Below are positions 57,179-64,000 of a DNA stretch of 64,000 nt, one piece after another (the stretch's first letter is position 1; every line of letters starts with the position of its first letter). Below the pieces are notes generated by a model, which searched no databases, was not told the DNA's origin, and saw nothing but the letters and a program-made list of their open reading frames with translations. A program made the position numbers and the translations under genes. Source of the DNA: an uncultured Rhodospirillaceae bacterium (GTDB lineage: Bacteria > Pseudomonadota > Alphaproteobacteria > Rhodospirillales > Rhodospirillaceae); NCBI GenBank assembly GCA_943787205.1, contig CALSLN010000004.1:62001-126000 (forward strand), read 5' to 3'.

Positions 57179-58036
57179 ATGACTTTGGAAACGCTTTCCG
57201 AACACCATAGTTTTGACGGTGCCGTCGGGACTTACCGTCATCAGTCGACAGAAACACAATGCGCGATGCAGTTCTCTGTCTTCGTGCCGCCACAGGCTAA
57301 GGCAGGACCAGTTCCTGTGCTCACCTATTTGGCCGGACTGACCTGCACGGAAGATACCTTTATGATCAAAGGTGGTGCGCAGCGCGTCGCAGCAGAGCTT
57401 GGTTTGATGCTGGTTGCGCCTGACACGTCGCCGCGGGGCGAGGGAGTTCCAGATGATCCAGAAGGCAGTTGGGATTTCGGTCTCGGCGCCGGGTTCTATT
57501 TGGACGCGACGGAAGCGCCCTTCGACAAGAACTATCGCATGTACTCTTATGTTACGCAGGAGCTGCGGACTCTAGTCTCGAACAGCTTTCCTGCTCGACC
57601 AGAACGGCAGGGTGTATTTGGTCATTCCATGGGCGGCCACGGCGCGCTCACCATTGGCCTGAAAAACAGGGATGTCTACGCCAGCGTCTCGGCCTTTGCT
57701 CCCATCTGTTCGCCCTTGAATTGTCCCTGGGGTGAGAAAGCTTTACCGGCTTATCTCGGCCCGAATCAGGAAACCTGGGAAGCTTATGACGCCGCCGCTC
57801 TCATTCATGGGTTGTCTAGAGATGACGCGCACGCTCATTCGGGGCTTCTAGTTGACCAAGGGATGAACGATCAGTTCCTAGAATCGCAGCTTCACCCCCA
57901 TTTGCTCGAAAACGCCTGCTCAGAAGTCGGGTTGGCCCTGACTCTTCGCAGTCATGCTGGTTATGATCACGGCTACTATTTCATCTCGACCTTCATGGAA
58001 GATCATCTCCGCCATCACGCCGCTGTTTTGTCCTGA
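57179..58036 (+). CDS. fghA: S-formylglutathione hydrolase
   Basis: Hydrolyses S-formylglutathione to glutathione and formate, the step after FrmA. A 285-residue alpha/beta hydrolase with CTEDTFMIKGGAQRVAAELGL, the nucleophile motif GHSMGGHGALTIGL, and the C-terminal histidine in SHAGYDHGYYFISTF. YLAGLTCTE is also characteristic. Intact. It is followed by two MFS transporter genes in the same direction. Confidence 0.96.
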   Translation: MTLETLSEHHSFDGAVGTYRHQSTETQCAMQFSVFVPPQAKAGPVPVLTYLAGLTCTEDTFMIKGGAQRVAAELGLMLVAPDTSPRGEGVPDDPEGSWDFGLGAGFYLDATEAPFDKNYRMYSYVTQELRTLVSNSFPARPERQGVFGHSMGGHGALTIGLKNRDVYASVSAFAPICSPLNCPWGEKALPAYLGPNQETWEAYDAAALIHGLSRDDAHAHSGLLVDQGMNDQFLESQLHPHLLENACSEVGLALTLRSHAGYDHGYYFISTFMEDHLRHHAAVLS

Positions 58037-58085
58037 GCACAGCGCTGGGACGTTAGGGCGACCACCGCAAAAGGAAAGACCGCTC

Positions 58086-59349
58086 ATGAGTCGCGTTTTC
58101 TATGGTTGGATTGTTTTAGGCGGTCTTTGCATCACTTATGCGGCATCGAATGGGATATTGCTGAATTCCTTGCCACTGTTTTACCCAAGTTTGATCGAAG
58201 AATTCGCTTGGGATGCGGCGGAGGTTACGGCGCCTGCGACGCTATCGTTCCTCGCCACTGCTATTTTGTCGCTATTTGTAGGGTATCTCGTCGACCGCTT
58301 CGCGCCGCGGCCGATGATGATTGTCGGTTCCTTTCTATTTGTCGGCGTGCTTCTCGCCTACCGCTACATCACAACGTTGGATCAAATGCGGATGATCTAC
58401 GTCGGGTTTTCGGTGGCGTTAGCGTTGAACGGCATTTTGCCCAGCATGGTCGTCACCAGCCGTTGGTTTAAACGGTACCGCGGCGTTGCCGTGGGCATTC
58501 TGTTAATGGCATCCAGCTTCGGCGGAGCCGTTCTGCCCCTAATCGTTGGACCGATTATCGAGGATGAGGGGTGGCGGACAGCCTTGATTACGATGGCGGG
58601 CCTTGGCTTGGTCATGATGGTCTTGCCCTGCGTGTTTATCTTGAGAAACGATCCAAGCGAGAAGGATACGGTTGTTGATGGTGACGTCACCGCTGCGGCA
58701 GAGGCTGCAGCCGAAGCACAAGCCAAGGGGCTGGTGGCAGGGATTTCATTGATCGATGCGATGAAGACGCCGATGTTTTACCTCTTGGCGTTCTCTACGG
58801 GCGTGATGTGGTTCTGCATTTCCGGAGTCATTCAACACCAGTCAATTTATTTGGGCAGTGACCTTTCTTTACCGGGGCCTCGGTTGGCCCAGGTCTTTAG
58901 TTTGTTTTTTGCGTCATCGGTCATCGGCAAAGTCCTCTTCGGCTGGCTTAGTGATCGCTATTCCAAGGTCAACATCATGCTCTTGGCGACCGTGAATCTC
59001 ACTGTCGGGCTCGTCGTCTTCCGAATGGTCGATGGCGACAGCATCGCATCCATTTTGTTTTATGCGGTGGGTCTATGGCATTGGATTCTCGGGCGCCTTT
59101 ACGATGATTCAGCTGATGATCGCAGAGCTATTCGCTGGCCCGACTTACGGAAAAATTCTCGGAGTCTTCGTCTTCATCGATACCTTGGCTGGCGCTGTTG
59201 GCATCGCAGCTTTGGGGCAAATACGAGTCGCAACGGGGAGTTATCTTCCCGCTATCAATTTGATGATTGGTCTATGTGTTGCGGCCTTCGTGTGTGTTTA
59301 TATCATTAAGCGCCAGATTCAGGCGCAACAGCCGATAGCGGCAGAATAG
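58086..59349 (+). CDS. MFS transporter (first of a tandem pair), frameshifted
   Basis: A 12-helix major facilitator protein of about 420 residues, starting MSRVFYGWIVLGGLCITYAASNGILL. Conserved MFS pieces include the loop SRWFKRYRGVAVGILLMASSFGGAVLPLIVGP and the half-2 SVIGKVLFGWLSDRYSKVN. The frame breaks at GGG 59069-59071. With one G removed the tail reads FYAVVYGIGFSGAFTMIQLMIAELFAGPTYGKILGVFVF and ends at 59349. It is a paralogue of the next gene with high similarity along the whole length. The FYGW-type N-terminus suggests the oxalate/formate or monocarboxylate-type subgroup; substrate unknown. The start is ATG 58086, 50 bases after fghA. Confidence 0.87.
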
Positions 59350-59361
59350 GGGTTTAAGGGA

Positions 59362-60624
59362 ATGCGCGTTTTTTACGGTTGGTATGTTCTGGGTGGCTTG
59401 TTCCTCATGTATGCCGTCTCCAATGGTATTTCGAACTTTACGTTGCCGCTGTTCTACCCCTCCTTGATGGACGAGTTTGGCTGGGATCAGGCCGAGGTGA
59501 CACGTCCTGCCGGGATCAAGTTCCTCTTTGCCTCGATGTACAATCTTGCAATCGGGTTTTTACTGGACCGCTATGCCCCTCGGCCGATTATGGCCACGGG
59601 CGCGTTGTTGATGGTCTTTGGCCTGTTCTCGTTCCTCCTCATGGACAATCTGTGGCACTTCACCTTCATTTACCTGCTGTTGGCTTTTGGTCTGTCCATG
59701 TGTGGACTGATCCCATCCATGCTGACCACCAGTCGTTGGTTCACTAAGTATCGTGGACGGGCTGTCGGTATCCTTCTGATGGCGTCCAGCTTTGGCGGCG
59801 CCGTACTTCCCCTGATCGTCACAGGCCCAATTGCTGCCGGTGAATGGCGTCAGGGCATTATCATTCTGGCGGTCATCGGCTTTGTCGGAATGTTCTTACC
59901 GGTGATTTGGCCATTGCGGGCTCGGCCTGAAGACAAAGGCTTGACCCCTGATGGCTTGTCCAAAGAGCTGTCCGAGGCTTCCGATACAAAAAGCATTGGC
60001 GTGGCTGGCGGTGCGCCGTTGAGTGAGGTCGCCCGCATGCCAATTTTCTATTACCTGTTGATTGCCACGGGTGTGCTGTGGTTTTGCATCACCGGTGTAA
60101 CCCAGCACCAAGCTTTGTATCTTGGGCGTGATCAGGGCCTAGACCCCGTGGTATTAGGGAATGTGTTCAGCCTGTTTTTCACGTGTTCGATTCTCGGGAA
60201 GTTTATTTTCGGGTGGCTGAGCGATCATTTTCCAAAGTTCCTCATCATGCTGTTGGCCATCGTGAATTTGGCCGCAGGTTTAGTGATCCTGCGCTTTGTC
60301 GATGGCGCGGGCATGGCCATGATTTACGGTTACGCCGTCGTGTTTGGCATTGGGTTCTCTGGGTCGTTTACGATGATTCAGTTGACCATTGCTGAACTGT
60401 TCAGTGGCCCGACCTATGGCCGCATTCTGGGCATCTACGTCGCGGTCGACACAATTGCAGCATCGGCGGGGATCTTCGCACTCGGAACAATTCGAGTGCG
60501 CGCGGAAAGCTATATTCCGGCCATCGATCTAATGCTCTTCTTGTCAGTCGTTGCGCTGGCTTGTGTGTTCGCGATCAAGCGCGAGATCACAAAGCAAGAC
60601 GCTCAGACAGCAGTCGCAGAGTAA
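59362..60624 (+). CDS. MFS transporter (second of a tandem pair)
   Basis: A 420-residue intact paralogue: MRVFYGWYVLGGLFLMYAVSNGISNFTLPLFYPSLMDEFGWDQAEVTRPA, then SRWFTKYRGRAVGILLMASSFGGAVLPLIV and ILGKFIFGWLSDHFPKFL in the second half. Twelve hydrophobic segments are visible, with a charged central loop (RARPEDKGLTPDGLSKELSEASDTK). The first copy lies 12 bases upstream and both share frmA-fghA orientation, so they may be co-transcribed. Ligand not known; export or import of a C1-related acid such as formate is a guess from context. Confidence 0.9.
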   Translation: MRVFYGWYVLGGLFLMYAVSNGISNFTLPLFYPSLMDEFGWDQAEVTRPAGIKFLFASMYNLAIGFLLDRYAPRPIMATGALLMVFGLFSFLLMDNLWHFTFIYLLLAFGLSMCGLIPSMLTTSRWFTKYRGRAVGILLMASSFGGAVLPLIVTGPIAAGEWRQGIIILAVIGFVGMFLPVIWPLRARPEDKGLTPDGLSKELSEASDTKSIGVAGGAPLSEVARMPIFYYLLIATGVLWFCITGVTQHQALYLGRDQGLDPVVLGNVFSLFFTCSILGKFIFGWLSDHFPKFLIMLLAIVNLAAGLVILRFVDGAGMAMIYGYAVVFGIGFSGSFTMIQLTIAELFSGPTYGRILGIYVAVDTIAASAGIFALGTIRVRAESYIPAIDLMLFLSVVALACVFAIKREITKQDAQTAVAE

Positions 60625-60639
60625 GTCTTCAAGAGCGGT

Positions 60640-60669
60640 TTAATGGAGGGTTTTTGAGCCCTCCATTAA
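60640..60669. terminator. Perfect hairpin at the convergent MFS/kinase end
   Basis: TTAATGGAGGG (60640-60650) and CCCTCCATTAA (60659-60669) form an 11-base perfect stem with an eight-base T-rich loop. The repeat also encodes the last residues of the kinase gene. It sits between convergent transcription units and could terminate both, although no clear T tail follows the stem. Confidence 0.5.
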
Positions 60670-63600
60670 GCCTTCTAGCGCGTCTTTCAGTTCACCCAGG
60701 TTAAACGGCTTGCGGATAACCTGTGAGATATCCGCTGCGTCCTTAAGAATCGCAGGGTCTGAATACCCGCTTGTGAAGAGTACGCGAAGGTCAGACCGTA
60801 CGCTGAGTAACATTTTTGCAAGTTCCGTGCCTGTCATGCCGTCTGGCAGCATGATGTCGATGAAGGCGATTTTGACGTCTGGGTTCTCGGACAATTGAGT
60901 CATTGCGCTTGAGCCAGAGGTTTCTGTCACGACATCGTAGCCCATGCGGCCTAAGCTATGCTGTGTGACCTCCAGCATGTCGGGATTATCTTCGACGACC
61001 AGAATGCGCCCCAACTGCTTCGTTTTATTTTTCTCTTGTGTCTGGGTGATTTGTTTCTCATGTGCGCTGGAATCATTGGCCGCGACAGGGAAGAACAGAG
61101 AAAATGTGGTTCCTTCGCCCGGTACACTTTCCACGTTGATATGCCCGCCCGATTGTTTGACGAACCCGTAGACCATGCTCAACCCAAGGCCACCGCCTTC
61201 GCCGATGTCTTTGGTTGTAAAGAAGGGCTCGTAGATTTTCGCCAATGTTCCTTCGTCCATGCCGGTTCCATCATCTTGGATGCTGACACAAACGTAGTGG
61301 TGCTCCCCGATAGCCTGGTCCTCTTCGATTTCTGTCACCGATGCATTGCGTGCGGCTATTGAAAGGTGGCCACCGGGTTCCATGGCGTCGCGCGCGTTGA
61401 GTGACATGTTTAGAATGGCCGATTCCAGTTGTGCCTGGTCAATGACGCAGCGGGCGAGGTTTGCGTCAAACTCCAGGGTCACGTTGATGTTGTCGCCAAT
61501 CGAACGCCGAAGGAGGTCGACTGTTCCCTCCATCAATTCGGCGATGTCGGTCTCTACTGGATCAAGGTTTTGTCGTCGTGAGAACGACAGCATACGGTCG
61601 ACCAGATCACGGCCGCGCATGACGGATTTATTTGCGGTGTGTGCCATTTTATGGATGAAGCCCCAATCTTCATCTTCGGCTTCAATTAACTGGAGGCTGC
61701 CGCTAATAACCCCCATCAGGTTGTTAAAGTCGTGAGCAATGCCACCAGTAAGTTGACCGACGGCCTCCATTTTCTGAGCGTGTTGCAGTTGATCTTCTAA
61801 CGCTCGTTTTTCTGTGATGTCGCGGGAAACCGTCACATAGCCTAGGAAGGAACCGTCGGCGGATTTCCATGGAACCGACGCATACTCTGCCAGGGCATGG
61901 TCACCATTTCCTTTTCGAAGCACGATTTCAGACTCGAGAATTTTATTCTTGGCGGCGAGGGCCGTACGCGCTGGAAAATCACGCGCGAACGAGTCTTTAT
62001 CGACAACGAAGGCAGAAATCGGTTGCCCAACGAGTTCGTCTTCAGTTCGGCCAAACATTTTTAGGGCGCTGGCGTTGCATTCGAGCACAATCTCATCTGC
62101 GTTGGTAAAGACCACCGAATCGCCCAAGTTTTCGAGAATGAGAGCGTCGCGCCGCAAGCGCTGCGCGTCCTTTAATTTTTGTGTGACGTCGCGGCTGACG
62201 CTAATCCAACTGACAACAGACCCTTCTGAGTCACGCACCGGATTTGATTCAACTTCGCGGACGAACCAGAGCCCCCGTCTTTCCGTTGTGTTTCTAATGT
62301 TAATGATACCGCCTGGCCCTGCCGAACAGAGTTTACCCATGTGTCCATTACATTCGGCTCATGAAAGTCCCGGTTCTTCAAGAATCCCGCTGTTGTGCCA
62401 ATTACTTCATCGCGCGTGTAGCCCATCATTTTTTCGTAGGCGCCATTCACGAACGCAATTCGGTTGCCTGTTTCTGTAACCGTCATAATAGATATGGCGC
62501 TGTCAGCCTGATCAAACGCTATTTGTAGGCTGCGTAGGCGTTGCTCATCTTCGAGCTTCTGCGTCACGTCTTGGCTGATTTCCACCCAGCTGAACGTTTC
62601 TCCATTTTCATCTCGAACCGGGTCGACCTGTATGTCTCTGGAGAACCATGATCCATCCTTGCGTTTAGTCTCAACGGTTAGGGAGGTTGACTTGTTAGAC
62701 TGAACTGAACGTCGCCACTCACGTATGACTTCAGCACCGGCTGTGTCGCGATTTTCAACATATCCAGCAGGCTTGCCTTCCAGTTCCTCTGCTGAATACC
62801 CAGTCATCGCTTCAAACGCAGGGTTTACATATGCGATTTTATGTCCGTCCTCGTCGACATCCATAATCGACATGGCTCTGTCAGTCTGGTCAAACGCGGA
62901 TTGGAGTTTCTGCATGAGCCGCTCTGATTCGATTCGTTCCGTAATGTCGTTGTTCAGTACGATATAGTGTGTGGTCTCGCCTTGTTCATTTTGCACTGCG
63001 GCTGATCGAAACTCGCGCATATAGGTGGAACCATCCGCGCGAACGCGCTGGTCAATCCCTTCCGTTGACTCCCGAGAATTCCGCGCAAGGAAACCATCTT
63101 TATCGCTTGAAGGCTTTGCACTGAGCGGTGAGTAAGGCTGGTTAATAATGTCACCCCGGGCGTACCCCGTCATTTTTTCAAACGCCCCATTGACGTACGA
63201 ATTTTGCAAGATCTTGTCCGGCATTGTCTCGATGATCGAAACAGCAGTTGGGGAATATTCTAGGGCCCGCTCCAGAATGCGCCGCTGTTGCTCGGCCTGA
63301 TGTTGTTCTGTGATGTCCGTGCCAAAGGCGATCCAATGGGTGATTTCGTTTTGCTCGTCCCGTACCGGGGCGTAACGCGCATTCAGCCAGCCTTCGGTGC
63401 CATCAGCACGGTAGTATTTCCCGGCGGTGTCAATGGCTTCGCCGCGTAATCGCGCCGCTGTCAGCCGTTGACCCAGATCATCTGCGATCATGTGAGACGT
63501 CACAAAGGCGGATGCTTCCTGGCCCACTGTGGCACCTGATGCCTGACCATGCATGGTCAGGACCGCCTCATTGTTGAAGATGATGCGAGGCGCGCGCTTT

Positions 63601-64000
63601 TCTTGAACCTCAGAAATCGTAATCGACGACGGGCTTTGCTCTATCGCCCGTTTCAGAATCCGTAGTTCTTTCTCTGCGGCACGTTTTTCTGTGATGTCCC
63701 GACCAATAGTGATCCAACCTTCCGGCTGTCCATCGTTACCGAGCCAGCGTTTAGAGGTGGTTTCAAGCAATATTTCCTGGCCGTCATGTCGGAGTACGGG
63801 AATTTCGTCAACGAATTCTACATGCTCTTGAATCGCCGCGTGACTGTCATGAATCCGGGCGTTCTGAATCTTTGGAGTTGGACTGAAGTCGGATAACCGA
63901 TGTCCTAGGATGCCCTCTCGATTGCGGCCCAGGGTTTTTTCTGACGCGGTGTTGCAGTCAATGGTGTGTCCGTTCATATCGGCAATAAAGAGCGACTCGC
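60640..64000 (-). CDS. Multi-PAS hybrid histidine kinase with receiver domain, frameshifted and 5'-incomplete
   Basis: Cytosolic sensor kinase of more than 1,100 residues in this window. At least six PAS/PAC units in a row are recognised by their DITEK or DVTQK linkers (GRDITEKRAAEKELRILKRAIEQSP and similar). They are followed by HisKA (GGIAHDFNNLMGVISG with the phospho-accepting His), HATPase_c (NMSLNARDAMEPGG; GLGLSMVYGFVKQSGG) and a C-terminal receiver (ILVVEDNPDMLEV; AFIDIMLPDGMTG with the phospho-Asp). The frame breaks at the C run 62272-62276, where KDGGSGSS should read on as WFVREVESNPVRDSEG. PAS units 4 and 5 are alike (FDQTDRAMSIM and FDQADSAISIM), suggesting internal duplication. 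The N-terminus lies beyond 64000. Confidence 0.88.

Noticed and set aside
57954..58085. Upstream extension of the first MFS gene into fghA
   Set aside because: The extension is a shadow of fghA; the MFS protein plainly begins with MSRVFYGW at 58086.

Overview
The window looks like a chromosomal contig from an alphaproteobacterium, probably a marine or Rhodospirillales-like lineage. The evidence is gene content and order: bolA, a DnaJ-like gene, cobS and cobT lie close to rpmB; aroK-aroB-CorC diverges from xerD; coq7-dsbB sits beside a tRNA-Leu. The taxon is inferred from synteny and protein character only; no database search was possible.

Layout. 0-2.4 kb: a minus-strand operon of a Na+/Ca2+ antiporter, a FolM-like reductase and FolB, both fol genes frameshifted. 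2.6-7.5 kb: a decayed agmatine-deiminase-like gene behind a fused 5-oxoprolinase/hydantoinase. 7.7-14.2 kb: a TPR-glycosyltransferase and a DUF1800-DUF1501-DUF1800 cluster. 14.6-21.2 kb: a TonB-dependent receptor and an oligopeptide-type ABC importer (two permeases and a fused double ATPase, no binding protein). 21.4-25.4 kb: gap, pgk and a GT41-type TPR-glycosyltransferase. 25.4-31.8 kb: accA, a Nudix hydrolase, unknown genes, rpmB, a MAPEG protein and a LysR regulator. 31.8-40.9 kb: cobT, cobS, an SDR, DnaJ, BolA, DUF2889, a CBS protein, CorC, aroB and aroK. 41.2-46.7 kb: a small membrane protein, a large exported protein, xerD, an HNH endonuclease, coq7, dsbB and a DedA/YqaA protein.

46.8-64 kb is more accessory. 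It holds tRNA-Leu, an aminotransferase whose start lies beside an IS6-family element pair, and then an alpha/beta hydrolase, a molybdopterin oxidoreductase large subunit, a DehI-type protein, a PAS-GGDEF-EAL protein, the formaldehyde detoxification pair frmA-fghA, two tandem MFS transporters and a multi-PAS hybrid histidine kinase that runs off the end.

At least a dozen otherwise well-conserved genes carry single-base frameshifts, often in short G or C runs. They cluster at 0-1.5, 17-19 and 50-62 kb. Residual sequencing or assembly indels are the simplest explanation, so I annotate most of these as one gene with a frameshift rather than as pseudogenes. The agmatine-deiminase-like gene differs: its active-site residues are gone.

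I found no CRISPR array, prophage or obvious defence system. The best leads for something less described are the catalytically dead deiminase beside the 5-oxoprolinase, the DUF1800/DUF1501 triad next to a TonB receptor and ABC importer, the small membrane protein plus exported 689-residue protein upstream of xerD, and an EAL protein with a degenerate GGDEF and an apparent internal deletion.
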